Source: Thermoproteota archaeon
Lineage (GTDB): Archaea > Thermoproteota > Thermoprotei_A > EX4484-217-1 > JAPDJV01
Reading direction: 5' to 3'
DNA: 64,000 nucleotides
NCBI GenBank assembly: GCA_029258925.1
Contig: JAPDJV010000004.1
Coordinates: 21,277-85,276 of the forward strand
Shown piece by piece: positions 17,016 through 25,940 of this stretch. Position 1 is the first letter of the stretch. Every line of letters begins with the position of its first letter. A program made the position numbers and the translations under genes. The notes beneath the pieces are model-generated. The model searched no databases. It was not told where the DNA came from and saw only the letters and a program-made list of their open reading frames with translations.

Positions 17016-18029
17016 ATGAACATTATAGGTGTCTCCGAGAGGTATGGAATTATTGAGGGAGTATACTTCAAGGTCTTCGATAACTCGATATTTTACTCCA
17101 AGGGAATAGTTCATCCGCCATGGGGCGTAGTGGGATATCCCAAGTATGTTCCAGATGAAAGAGGCAGTAGAGTCTCTCCTAGTGGGGTAAGATATGTTAA
17201 GTATGAAGGTTTACATGAGCAATCCAAAGTGTTGAAGGAACGCTATAATTGGACTTTAAGGTTTGATAAATGTTTTGGAACAGTTGTACCAATAATACCG
17301 TTATCCAGCATCAGGGAAGTTTATGATCCAATAATAAAGCTCTCTTCGATGAGAATCGAAGACCCAAGTAGTCCCGTAGTGGAGTTGGCGGAGGTCTTAG
17401 GGGAGGCAGCTGGCTGGAATAATGTTGGAATATCTGGTTCACGTCTTGTCGGATTAGATGTCGAGGGCTCCGACATAGATCTAGTAGTGTACGGGGTTGA
17501 GGAGGGCTCTAAGGCGTATGCGAAGCTTAAGGAGGCTTTCATGGAGATCGAGGATTTCAGGGGTTATAGGGAAGGAGAATTACTGAAACTTTACATGGCG
17601 AGAGCCAGGGAAACACCGTTATCTCTCCAAGAATTTTCTAGACAGCAGTCTAGGAGAGTTCTTGAGGGCTTCTTCAAGGATGTAGAGTACTTTATTAGGA
17701 TAATTGACCCCGGGGCCGAACCCCCCTACTCTAGTTATAGGAGTATTAGCTTGGGCACTGTTGTTGTTAGGGGCGTTGTAGTAGATTCTTCCAAGAACTA
17801 TTTCACTCCGGTTACTTATAGCGTGGAAGTCGAGGAAGTGCTATGTGGAACTAGTAATGCAGTGGACGCTACAAGCCTCTACAGTCTTAGAGGAAGGTTC
17901 TGCGAGATTTTACTAGATGGCGAAAGATTTGAGGCTGGAGGTAAGCTTGAGAAACTGATATACGAGGATGGGAGTGAGGTTTTCAGAATATATCTTGGTT
18001 ACAAAGGGGACTATGTTAGGATCCTTTAA
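17016..18029 (+). CDS. Predicted nucleotidyltransferase with C-terminal OB-like domain (copy 1)
   Basis: A 337-aa protein with a DNA-polymerase-beta-type nucleotidyltransferase core: GISGSRLVGLDVEGSDIDLVVYG (about 145-167), with the GS and DxD metal residues intact. The N-terminal part includes GIVHPPWGVVGYPKYVPDE and the C-terminus has alternating strands (RGRFCEILLDGERFEAGGKLEKLIYE) like an OB fold. The GGAGGTGA ribosome site before the ATG is near-perfect. It is paralogous and tail-to-tail with the next gene, with 14 bases of overlap. The substrate is unknown; an RNA or nucleotide target is likely for this fold. Confidence 0.8.
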   Translation: MNIIGVSERYGIIEGVYFKVFDNSIFYSKGIVHPPWGVVGYPKYVPDERGSRVSPSGVRYVKYEGLHEQSKVLKERYNWTLRFDKCFGTVVPIIPLSSIREVYDPIIKLSSMRIEDPSSPVVELAEVLGEAAGWNNVGISGSRLVGLDVEGSDIDLVVYGVEEGSKAYAKLKEAFMEIEDFRGYREGELLKLYMARARETPLSLQEFSRQQSRRVLEGFFKDVEYFIRIIDPGAEPPYSSYRSISLGTVVVRGVVVDSSKNYFTPVTYSVEVEEVLCGTSNAVDATSLYSLRGRFCEILLDGERFEAGGKLEKLIYEDGSEVFRIYLGYKGDYVRIL

Positions 18030-19101
18030 TCCACCTTAAGGGCTTAATGTAGTCTCTTCCACCTGCCTCGAAAGATCCAACAACTATCCTATGGTACTCT
18101 TCTCCCCTCCTGATGTCTCTCACATGCTCAAGTTTGCCGTAAACCAGTATTTTCTCTCCTGGAGACGCTAGGTCGCAGTATAGTCCCTCGTAGCTTGTGA
18201 CTTCGACAATATTCCTGCTACTGGGCCCCTCAACAACTTTCACATAGTCTACGAGGTATGTTGCTGGGAGGAATATGGAGTCGGAGCTATCTACAACCCT
18301 TGCAACAGCTTTAACCATCCCTATCCCCCTGAAAACTCTATCTCCATAGTTCTCCGTAACCTCATCCTCCCTCTTAACAGGGTGAACGGAGAACTGTCTT
18401 CCCCTAAATAAGGCCCTATTCCACTTATCCCTACCATATAACATTCTTGCCTCGCTCAATGTGAGGGGATGTATTTTAACAATATTCTCAGCCCACTTCT
18501 CCAGAATACTGCCACTCGCCATTTCGAATCCTGATTTAGGGTCTGAATACAGTTCTAGTAGAGCATCCTTTACCTTCAAGCTCTCCCGTCTACCGTAAAC
18601 TATTAGATCTATGTCGGAGAACTCCACGTTATGTATTTTAAGTAGTATGGAGCCCGAGATCCCCATTGAAGTAGGGGGCACACCCGACTTCTCAGAGAGT
18701 ATTGAAACTATTTCGATAACCTCTTCTTCTAAGAGGTCTGCGGGTGACCTCAATATTTCAGCGAGTCTCTCCTCAGGTCTGTAATGTTTCTTAATCTTAT
18801 TTTTTGGAACCTCGATTAACTTGAACCCCAGTACTCTATCATACGTAATGTAATCTGGGTACATTTTTTCCAAGAACTCCATCACCCTTCCAACGCCTTC
18901 GGCACTGTAGTATGGAAGTATTCTCCCATACAACGTGCCTCTCTTAGACCACTTAACTCTATGTCCGGCATCGTATCCTGGAACATACTTCAAGTAAGCT
19001 ATTACCCTATCCGGTGGATGGATGTTTCCTATGACACAGAACATGAGGCCCTCAAGGGTTTCAAGGAAGTCTCTGTCAGCGAACTCTCTCAAATCAATCA
19101 C
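18016..19101 (-). CDS. Predicted nucleotidyltransferase with C-terminal OB-like domain (copy 2)
   Basis: Paralogue of the convergent neighbour: IGNIHPPDRVIAYLKYVPGYDAGHR matches its N-terminus, the nucleotidyltransferase core is GISGSILLKIHNVEFSDIDLIVYG, and the C-terminus EKILVYGKLEHVRDI looks like an OB fold. The 361-aa frame starts at a GTG overlapping the stop of the kinase gene upstream; a TTG nine bases inside, after AGGTGAT, is equally possible. The operon with an HTH-PfkB kinase suggests a role in nucleotide or sugar-phosphate metabolism, but that is inference. Confidence 0.8.
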   Translation of the reverse strand: MIDLREFADRDFLETLEGLMFCVIGNIHPPDRVIAYLKYVPGYDAGHRVKWSKRGTLYGRILPYYSAEGVGRVMEFLEKMYPDYITYDRVLGFKLIEVPKNKIKKHYRPEERLAEILRSPADLLEEEVIEIVSILSEKSGVPPTSMGISGSILLKIHNVEFSDIDLIVYGRRESLKVKDALLELYSDPKSGFEMASGSILEKWAENIVKIHPLTLSEARMLYGRDKWNRALFRGRQFSVHPVKREDEVTENYGDRVFRGIGMVKAVARVVDSSDSIFLPATYLVDYVKVVEGPSSRNIVEVTSYEGLYCDLASPGEKILVYGKLEHVRDIRRGEEYHRIVVGSFEAGGRDYIKPLRWIKGS

Positions 19102-20548
19102 CTAAAATTCTATCTAAATCACTTAACCCGACTTCGAGCACGCATGTCTTGGCTACTGCTACAGACAAGTTTTCCTCTTTGGGAACACTAGCTCTTCCAC
19201 CTATTTCCAGAGTTGAGAGAGATGCTGCTGCAACGGCTCTCCTAGTTGCTTCAACAACTGTCTTACCATCTAGAACGCCGTGTATTAAGTGTGCTGCGAA
19301 GCAGTCTCCTGCCCCGGTTGGGTCGAGAGGCTTGACTGGCGGTGGCTTAATATGGTGTGCGATATCTTTTTCGACAACCAGCGCTCCCTCCTCGCCCAGC
19401 GTTATTATAATTCTCCTAGCACCCATGTCGAGCAGCTGTGTAGGACTGTCGAAACCCTTGTCTTTGACTATCAGCCACTTATCTTTGTTCAATATTATGG
19501 TTGGAGAATATTTTATGAGATTCATTGTCTGAGCAAACCTCATTCTAAGAGCCTCTATTAGAGGCCTATAGTAGACTTCAACTTCTCCACTAGCAATTCT
19601 CATAGCTCTCTCAGCTACCTCGTTGAAGACTTCTCCAACATACATGGCCTTAGTCGAAGAAACGAGTTTTCTGAGAGTATCCTCCGATATCTCTCCTGGG
19701 AGAGGAGATAGTGTGGAATTCTCTGAGATAAGGCATGTAATAGTGTTTCTTCCCCCCTCCAACCCTATTACAACCTTAACAGTTGCCCCCCACTTATCTA
19801 GAATAACATTGTTCACGTATACGCCTTCCCTAATAAAACTCTCAATACATTTGAGTCCACTGTAATCACAGGCCATTTTCCCTATAAAACAAGTTTTCCT
19901 ACCGAGTCTAGCCAGGTTGACTGCCACATTCGCTCCACTGCCTCCAGGTGCCTCAAGTAATAGTTTTACATGAATTGACCCACTTCTCTCCACGAAGTAG
20001 TCTACTGCCACCGAGCCCAACACTATTACGTCGAATTCTCCGTTCAACTTCCCCGACTCGGCTATGTAAGATTCCATTGCAGACATTATTATCTGTCTTA
20101 TAACCTCCTCTCCAGTAATAGAGAATGTTTCCCTATCAGATATTATCCTCCTAGTTACCTGATCGTATAAGCTCAAAATGGCTCTCTTGAGCTCCATAGC
20201 GCTTAGCTCCGAGGGGGACTTGAATAACATATTGAACCAGACGCCTAAATCAGTTAAAGTATAGTATTTAACGTAAACAGTCTTGGTCCCCGACCTTATT
20301 TTCTCGATACCTTCACTAAGTATTTCGGATTCAACAAGCCTCTTCAAATAATTTATGATAGTCCTATTGGAGTGCCTCCGCAGACTGTTAATTATGTCTT
20401 TTTGGTAAAGCTTTTTTCCTGGCTCGAACAATCTCAAAACTTCCACTATTATGGGGGAGGAGAATATTGTTAGCAATATTTTCCTTCTATCGTAAGGGTC
20501 ACGTGGCAACGGTAGGACTATTGGCCAATACTTTTCCACTTTAAACAC
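19094..20548 (-). CDS. HTH-PfkB carbohydrate/nucleoside kinase fusion
   Basis: A 484-aa fusion. Residues about 25-110 form a winged helix-turn-helix (ILLTIFSSPIIVEVLRLF to YYTLTDLGVWFNMLF); from about 170 a PfkB (ribokinase-family) kinase follows, with DVIVLGSVAVDYFVERSG, the GGSGANVAVNLARLG substrate segment and the catalytic anion hole PLDPTGAGDCFAAHLIHG. The kinase motifs are intact, so it should be active; the HTH implies DNA binding, perhaps a self-regulating kinase. The track start is GTG 20548; a GTG nine bases inside is better spaced from AAGGTG. Co-transcribed with the overlapping nucleotidyltransferase gene. Confidence 0.85.
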   Translation of the reverse strand: MFKVEKYWPIVLPLPRDPYDRRKILLTIFSSPIIVEVLRLFEPGKKLYQKDIINSLRRHSNRTIINYLKRLVESEILSEGIEKIRSGTKTVYVKYYTLTDLGVWFNMLFKSPSELSAMELKRAILSLYDQVTRRIISDRETFSITGEEVIRQIIMSAMESYIAESGKLNGEFDVIVLGSVAVDYFVERSGSIHVKLLLEAPGGSGANVAVNLARLGRKTCFIGKMACDYSGLKCIESFIREGVYVNNVILDKWGATVKVVIGLEGGRNTITCLISENSTLSPLPGEISEDTLRKLVSSTKAMYVGEVFNEVAERAMRIASGEVEVYYRPLIEALRMRFAQTMNLIKYSPTIILNKDKWLIVKDKGFDSPTQLLDMGARRIIITLGEEGALVVEKDIAHHIKPPPVKPLDPTGAGDCFAAHLIHGVLDGKTVVEATRRAVAAASLSTLEIGGRASVPKEENLSVAVAKTCVLEVGLSDLDRILGD

Positions 20549-20571
20549 CTTGACTTAGAGCTTGTATAGAA

Positions 20572-21240
20572 TTAAGTAGTCTCATTATTATTGATTTTTC
20601 CCAGAATCCTCATTAAAACAAGCCTAGTTCTGGGATTACAGCCTATTCTGAGAGCTTCCTCCAAGTCCTCGGGGTAATCCAAGTCTACTCTAACAGTATT
20701 CTTAGAGTAAACTCTTACAGCTATGCCTCTCTCAATAGCTTTAGCAAGATTTACCCAGAAACTTCCAACACCGAAAACAGGCTTAATCACGTTTGGCGGC
20801 TTCAAAAGTATTATGTTTGTTCCCCAATCTCTTGCTGGCGATAGAACAATGGCTTTAACATATTTTTCCGCTAGCGAAACTATTTCCTGGAAGTCTTTCG
20901 AGGATGCACAAGGTATGTCTGCTACAGTTATAATAATGCTTTCAGCACTAGGATATGTTTTCTCAATATAATCTATTGCCTTCCTAATAGCCTCAACTCT
21001 CCCGACGCCCTCGTCGAGCAACACATCACACTTACTCCACTTAGAATAGTACTCTCCGATCCTTGTGGAAGGAGTCACAATTATTACTCTATCGACGATT
21101 TTCGAAAGTTCTTCAACGACGTCCTCGAACATTGCTCTAACTAACTCGGCCCTCTCCCTTAATCCGACCCTCCTAGCCAGCCTCTTCTTAGATTTCTCGA
21201 AGTCCTTGACAGTAACTATACCTATTAATCCAGTATTCAA
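20572..21240 (-). CDS. cofC: 2-phospho-L-lactate guanylyltransferase
   Basis: CofC makes the activated phospholactate (or related) precursor of coenzyme F420. Family landmarks: IVTVKDFEKSKKRLA, VLLDEGVGRVEAIRKAI, ITVADIPCASSKDF and DWGTNIILLKPPNVIKPVFGVGSF, then VDLDYPEDLEEAL. The track start is GTG 21249, which overlaps its own GGAG; the TTG at 21240 lies seven bases after AGGAG and gives a normal family N-terminus, so I prefer it. It provides the cofactor for Mtd in the nearby C1 operon. Confidence 0.88.
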   Translation of the reverse strand: MNTGLIGIVTVKDFEKSKKRLARRVGLRERAELVRAMFEDVVEELSKIVDRVIIVTPSTRIGEYYSKWSKCDVLLDEGVGRVEAIRKAIDYIEKTYPSAESIIITVADIPCASSKDFQEIVSLAEKYVKAIVLSPARDWGTNIILLKPPNVIKPVFGVGSFWVNLAKAIERGIAVRVYSKNTVRVDLDYPEDLEEALRIGCNPRTRLVLMRILGKINNNETT

Positions 21241-21310
21241 AGGTCTCACTCCTATGAGGAAATCAGTTAGTTGGCGCTTAAGTATTATTGGGTCATTTTG
21301 ACTCTTATAG

Positions 21311-21320
21311 TATATTAAAA
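21311..21320 (+). promoter_or_regulatory. TATA-like box for the MtrA-ThyA fusion gene
   Basis: tatattaaaa, about 25 bases before a likely transcript start near 21340 and divergent from cofC. Confidence 0.4.
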
Positions 21321-21353
21321 GTTAGCTTATTGTTACAGGTGCGCGATTTGTAT

Positions 21354-22601
21354 ATGATCCAGGGCTGGGAGAAGAAGGTTATTAGAGGGGATATTCAGAA
21401 GTTTAATGTGCCGTCGGGATGGCCGTTTGAACCAGGAGACTACAAGGTTGGAAACCCTTATCATCCAGCTGCTGTCGTGGTACCGTTGGGTTCGCCCAGA
21501 CTGGAGTCTAAGGCTCTTGAATACGGTTGTGCCATAGTTGGAAGATGTAGGACAGCTAACATAGGTATAGAGAAGCTTGTGTGCAATGTTGTGTCAAACC
21601 CTAATATAAGGTGGCTCGTGGTAGTAGGCCCGGAATCCGAGGGGCACCTCAGCGGGCAGGCAATAATCTCTCTTATTGAGAGAGGTGTTCACCCGGATAC
21701 GAAGAAGATAATTGGAGCGAAGGGTCCTTCCGCTAGAATACCTAACATACCGATTGAAATTGTCGAGAGGTTTAGGAGGCAGGTTAGAGTAGTGGACATG
21801 CTGGGTGTTCTAGACGAAGATCTCTTGAAGGCTGTTTTAAGGGGGGTTGTTCAGGAGCCCTGGAATAAGGTTGAAGTAAAGGTTAAGGGTAAAAAGTATG
21901 TCCTGTACGATCCGGGAGCATACTTAGATGAGCCTCCAATAATAGTCTCACTGGAGAAACTTTTCTCAGTTAAGGGTGTGAGAGTAGAGTCGACGTCATA
22001 TACTCAGACAACTATAATTGCCAGAAGCATAGGGGAAGCATACCCGTACATAGTTTGGCTATTGGATCACGGCTCATTTGTTGAATACGTTGACGAAAGG
22101 GGCTCCAGGGTAAGAGAACTTCTCAACATACTAATACATGTGAGGAAGCCTCTGGCCGAACCAATGGTTCCCAGAGAATACAATATCTTGTCAAGAAGCG
22201 AGCTGGAAGAATACGCTAAAACGTATCTGAATCCAAGTAGGAGGGGCTTCGAGTACACTTATGGTGAGAGAATAGTGGCGTATCCTACTAGAGTAAACCA
22301 GCTAGAATACGTTGTCAAAAAGCTCTCAAACAACTACAATACTAGGAGAGCAGTTATTGTGACCTGGTATCCTCCTAAAGACACCGTGGTAGATGAAGTA
22401 CCGTGTTTAACCACAATAATGTTCAATTGCAGGAATGGAGTACTACACGAAACAGCTGTTTTAAGGAGCAACGACATGATCAGAGCTTGGCCTGCAAACG
22501 CGTACGCCCTAGCGAAGCTCCTGAAATACGTGTCCCTAAAAATAGGTGTTGAACCGGGAACCCTCACCACTCTAAGTATAAGTGGCCACAAGTATCTCTA
22601 A
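21354..22601 (+). CDS. MtrA-domain/thymidylate synthase fusion protein
   Basis: Two domains are clear. Residues about 20-150 match MtrA, the corrinoid-binding subunit of methyl-H4MPT:CoM methyltransferase: SGWPFEPGDYKVGNPYHPAAVV, CRTANIGIEKLVCNVVSNPNIRWLVVVG and GPESEGHLSGQ, where His98 corresponds to the MtrA histidine proposed as cobalt ligand. Residues about 225-415 are an archaeal thymidylate synthase: YNILSRSELEEY, GERIVAYP, the catalytic Cys351 in DEVPCLTTIMF and RSNDMIRAWPANAYALAKL. There is no MtrA C-terminal membrane anchor. The start is uncertain: GTG 21339, TTG 21348 (AGGTG upstream) and ATG 21354 are all in frame, and the track begins at 21288. It is divergent from cofC. Confidence 0.9.
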   Translation: MIQGWEKKVIRGDIQKFNVPSGWPFEPGDYKVGNPYHPAAVVVPLGSPRLESKALEYGCAIVGRCRTANIGIEKLVCNVVSNPNIRWLVVVGPESEGHLSGQAIISLIERGVHPDTKKIIGAKGPSARIPNIPIEIVERFRRQVRVVDMLGVLDEDLLKAVLRGVVQEPWNKVEVKVKGKKYVLYDPGAYLDEPPIIVSLEKLFSVKGVRVESTSYTQTTIIARSIGEAYPYIVWLLDHGSFVEYVDERGSRVRELLNILIHVRKPLAEPMVPREYNILSRSELEEYAKTYLNPSRRGFEYTYGERIVAYPTRVNQLEYVVKKLSNNYNTRRAVIVTWYPPKDTVVDEVPCLTTIMFNCRNGVLHETAVLRSNDMIRAWPANAYALAKLLKYVSLKIGVEPGTLTTLSISGHKYL

Positions 22602-22896
22602 TGCAGACCTGTGATTCGATGGGAACCACAGCTTATTTTAATAAATTCAAGTACGCTGAAACACCATGATCTAGGAGCACGAATGTGCCCATTGCGAAAC
22701 ATTTTCATCAAGTAATACTCTAACTAAGGAGAACTTGTTGAGAGAGCAATCAACCCATATCTGCCATAACCGGGACTTCTTGTTGAAACTTCTAGAAGTC
22801 CAGATCCCTTAGCTTTAACATGTTTCAACTATGTGCAGCTTTTGCAGAAACACAGCTAGATTAAGAACAATGACTTGAAGACTTCAATTATCTCCG
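22602..22896. other. Intergenic region, about 295 bases
   Basis: Between two convergent genes. I see no ORF longer than about 30 codons, no repeat and no GC-rich structure. Confidence 0.4.
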
Positions 22897-23406
22897 TTAT
22901 AATACTTTTGCCTTTCTAAGAGCCTCTGCAATTATCGATGCTAGGATGGCGTTCGACACTATGCTTAGTGTGACAGCTGGAAAAGATATGGCAATCCAGA
23001 ACTCGACGAAGCCTGTTAACCCTTTACCAGTGTATACGGCTAGAACCAGAGCTATCGGAGTTGAAGTCGTGAAGTATCTGAGGCATTGTCCAACTATTAT
23101 TGCTATTCCAGGCCTCATCTTCTTCAACAGCAAACATGTGATAACCCCCATGATCCCATCACCCAGTCCAGCGGGCATCTCTATTATTGCTTGCCCTGTC
23201 CAAATACTTGCTCCAACACCTTTAATGACTCCCACCAAGAATACTAGGGGTGGAGGTAGCAGTATAGATGACACACTTATGGCTGTGCTCCCCAGATTAG
23301 GGTTTCCCAGAACCATTGGAACTCTTATGAAAGTCAGAGTTATTGCTAGAGCAGAGAAAAGTCCCGCTGCCGAAAGCATTCTAGTTAAATTCTTCAATTC
23401 TAACAC
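22897..23406 (-). CDS. ECF-type transporter substrate-binding S component
   Basis: A 169-aa integral membrane protein with five or six hydrophobic helices, resembling S components of energy-coupling-factor vitamin or metal importers. LFSALAITLTFIRVPMV and the glycine-rich FLVGVIKGVGASIWTGQAIIEMPAGLGDGIMG are typical. No ATPase or T component is in the window, so it would share a common ECF module. The substrate cannot be read from the sequence. Confidence 0.7.
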   Translation of the reverse strand: MLELKNLTRMLSAAGLFSALAITLTFIRVPMVLGNPNLGSTAISVSSILLPPPLVFLVGVIKGVGASIWTGQAIIEMPAGLGDGIMGVITCLLLKKMRPGIAIIVGQCLRYFTTSTPIALVLAVYTGKGLTGFVEFWIAISFPAVTLSIVSNAILASIIAEALRKAKVL

Positions 23407-23496
23407 CTTAAATCATAATTGGGGAAGTTAAGATTTTAAATTTTTGAAATAAAAGCTTAAAGCATCGTATTTGAACCAAGAATTTAGGGAAGTAGA

Positions 23497-24006
23497 GTGA
23501 AAATGAGTGAACTCAGGGAGATCCAGAGAAAGCTTGTTGACTTGGGTGTACCATTGGAGAAAGCGATTAGAGCTGTAATGTTGTCTCAACACGTTAAAAT
23601 AATTGCTTTAAGAACGGTCAACGACAAGGTTAGGGGGGCAACAATTCTGGTTCCTAGTCAGAGGATAGTTTTCAGAGGAGAAAGAGCTTCTAAAATAGCA
23701 GCACGCATGGCTCTGAACTCCTATTTGAAACCGGTATCAATAGCTCCAGTAATAGTTGTTGGGTCAAGAGGTTTACCAGTATGGGAGGCAATACACAAGG
23801 TTGAGATAGGTTTCTACGGGGGGTACTGTACTTGCCCAGACGCTGTTTTTAGGCAGAACAGAGCGTGTATCCACATTCTAGCCGCGGCAGTTAAGCTCGA
23901 AGTTGAAGGGATTCTTAGAATAGAAGACATGATGTGGCTTATAGAAGAAATAAAGAAAACATATGGGGAATATGTGGAGAGTGGGGAGAGCGAGGCCGGA
24001 GGATAG
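23497..24006 (+). CDS. SWIM zinc-finger protein
   Basis: A 169-aa protein whose C-terminal half carries a SWIM-type zinc site, YCTCPDAVFRQNRACIHILAAA (CxC...CxH, about residues 113-131). The N-terminal half is strand-rich (VRGATILVPSQRIVFRGE). The GTG start has AGGGA six bases upstream. SWIM proteins in archaea often bind nucleic acid, for example with recombination or helicase partners, but no partner is adjacent. Single gene. Confidence 0.8.
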   Translation: MKMSELREIQRKLVDLGVPLEKAIRAVMLSQHVKIIALRTVNDKVRGATILVPSQRIVFRGERASKIAARMALNSYLKPVSIAPVIVVGSRGLPVWEAIHKVEIGFYGGYCTCPDAVFRQNRACIHILAAAVKLEVEGILRIEDMMWLIEEIKKTYGEYVESGESEAGG

Positions 24007-24100
24007 TTTCTTACAGATTCAGGTAATCTTTCGAAAATTCCTTTTAACAATACACTAGCATTCTACACTTACCAGTTTAGTCTAGTACTCTTAGTTGTTG

Positions 24101-25363
24101 TTACTCTTCCTTGCACCTTACACTTGGGGGTGTCCTACATATAATGGACGTTACTAGAGACGACCATAGGAGTCCTCCTAGAATAACTATTAAGGCTATC
24201 GTTGGATATATTTCCGCTCTTGGAAGACCGTATATTGCTGGAAGGAAGCTTACGACAGCTGTTGCAAGACCCTTAGGGCTAATATTCTTCAAAATTTCAC
24301 TTTCAAGTGATCCAAGCTTCAAGGCTCTGCTTACGAGATCTCCTGAAAACCACCTTACTGCTTGAAGTGTGAATAGTAAGCCTGTGCTGAACAAGCATAG
24401 ATACGGGCTTAAGTACACTGCTAGGCCTAGGAATACGAAGAAGAAAGATCTTATGAGGAAAGCTATCTCGCCGTGGAATTCTATGAGCTTCTCCTTGTTT
24501 ATGTTGAGCGGCTTCTCGAGGTTAAGCATTTTGCTTACTGAAACAGAGTTGCCTAGCACTAGTCCATAGATTAATGCAGATATTACTCCAGCACCTGTCC
24601 CCCCAAACGCCTCTGCTATAATATATGTTGCAAACAGGTTTGCAACTGTCAGAAGGTAATCATATCTAGCTTCTCTTATCTTATTCAATATGAACAACCA
24701 TATTAGCCCCATTACGAAGCCCATTAGGAACCCTGTGCTAACAGTTGTTAGAAGAGATCTGGTTTGAAGCCATGAAGCTTTTCCCCCCATAACCATGAAG
24801 TTCACTATCATTATAGACGTAATAATGCATATTGGGTCGGTTAGCACAGACTCCAATATTAGAACATCCTTTATTTCTCCAAGCTCAAAACCCTTCTTCT
24901 CTAATCTACCAAGAATCCCTGCTAGGGGGACGACACTTATCCCAGCTGCCATGGACGATAGGAGGAGTGCCTCCAGCGAGCTTAGAGCACCCAAATCCCC
25001 CATAATACCCAGTCTTGAAACATGGTATGCGTAAAGGCTTCCAAATAGGAGAGACAGCATGAAGGTTAGCAGAGCCAGACTTATGCTCTTAGGCATCTCA
25101 TGTATGAACTTGTATAAGTCTATGTTTAACCCTGCGTCAAACAATATTATTGCTATAGCAATGCAGGTCATCATCGGAGTTAGTCTCATGAAAATATCAT
25201 GTGGGTAAAAGCCTAAAACAGGCCCTATAACCACGCCTAGGAGCAGGAGCCATAGGACATCGGGTATACCTGTTTTCTCCTGCAAAGCGTGTCCAACGCT
25301 ACCAACGATGATAGTGAAGCTAACTAAACTTAATATGCTCAGCGGATCTATCATATCCATCAT
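24101..25363 (-). CDS. Monovalent cation:proton antiporter, CPA1/NhaP-like
   Basis: A polytopic membrane protein of about 420 aa with roughly 12 hydrophobic helices. GVVIGPVLGFYP, IILFDAGLNIDL and SSMAAGISVVPLAGIL are typical of Na+(K+)/H+ exchangers. The transport-site motif reads LILESVLTDP, where many NhaP proteins have ND in place of TD; the essential Asp is kept. The extreme N-terminus has several alternative starts (TTG-ATG-ATG-GAT-ATG); I use the first ATG. Exports Na+ or K+ in exchange for protons across the cell membrane. Confidence 0.85.
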   Translation of the reverse strand: MMDMIDPLSILSLVSFTIIVGSVGHALQEKTGIPDVLWLLLLGVVIGPVLGFYPHDIFMRLTPMMTCIAIAIILFDAGLNIDLYKFIHEMPKSISLALLTFMLSLLFGSLYAYHVSRLGIMGDLGALSSLEALLLSSMAAGISVVPLAGILGRLEKKGFELGEIKDVLILESVLTDPICIITSIMIVNFMVMGGKASWLQTRSLLTTVSTGFLMGFVMGLIWLFILNKIREARYDYLLTVANLFATYIIAEAFGGTGAGVISALIYGLVLGNSVSVSKMLNLEKPLNINKEKLIEFHGEIAFLIRSFFFVFLGLAVYLSPYLCLFSTGLLFTLQAVRWFSGDLVSRALKLGSLESEILKNISPKGLATAVVSFLPAIYGLPRAEIYPTIALIVILGGLLWSSLVTSIICRTPPSVRCKEE

Positions 25364-25613
25364 CAACGTCTTTAAGTTTCATAGGAAAAGTTGAGTATAT
25401 AAAATATTCCACTTTAAGACTTAGGGAAAGACAATTATTATACGAGGATTTTGATTTTAAGAACCCGTACGGCTTAACTCAGCATTATATCCTAAACCCG
25501 GCTAATGGAATTATTGGTTCAACTGTTCGAGGCTGCATGTTGCTCGAATAAATAACTTTGGTATTAGTGAACGATACATTTCACCCTTAAATACTCCTAA
25601 CTAAAATAGTTCT

Positions 25614-25934
25614 GTGAAGCCAGAATCTCTCTTATTGGCTGGAATAATATCTATGGTGATTCATGTGGTGTATATCGAAATAATAGGTTATGAAGGCGAG
25701 GAGGAGTTCGACGAGGCTAAACGGGTTGTCGTTGAAGCTGTTAACAGGCTTTCGCTAGAAGACGTTTTAATAATGGAGTATTCTCCAGACAGCTTTGAGG
25801 CTACAAGCAAGTACGGTATACTTCTCTCTCCAACGATATGTATTGATGGAACAGCAATGTTCATTGGAAGAGTTCCAAGTCTAAGCGAGGTAATTGATGC
25901 ATTAATTAGGTCTACCATGATGCCATATGTCTAA
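25614..25934 (+). CDS. Thioredoxin-fold small protein lacking CxxC
   Basis: A 106-aa protein like the small archaeal thioredoxin/glutaredoxin-like proteins: a first strand HVVYIEIIGYEG, helix FDEAKRVVVEAVNRL, then SKYGILLSPTICIDGTAMFIGRVPSLSEVIDAL with the cis-proline. The place where CPxC should follow the first strand has no cysteine, so it cannot act as a dithiol oxidoreductase. A TATA-like cttaaata lies about 25 bases before the GTG, suggesting a leaderless transcript. It may be a binding module or a redox-dead relative. Confidence 0.65.
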   Translation: MKPESLLLAGIISMVIHVVYIEIIGYEGEEEFDEAKRVVVEAVNRLSLEDVLIMEYSPDSFEATSKYGILLSPTICIDGTAMFIGRVPSLSEVIDALIRSTMMPYV

Positions 25935-25940
25935 CTACAA

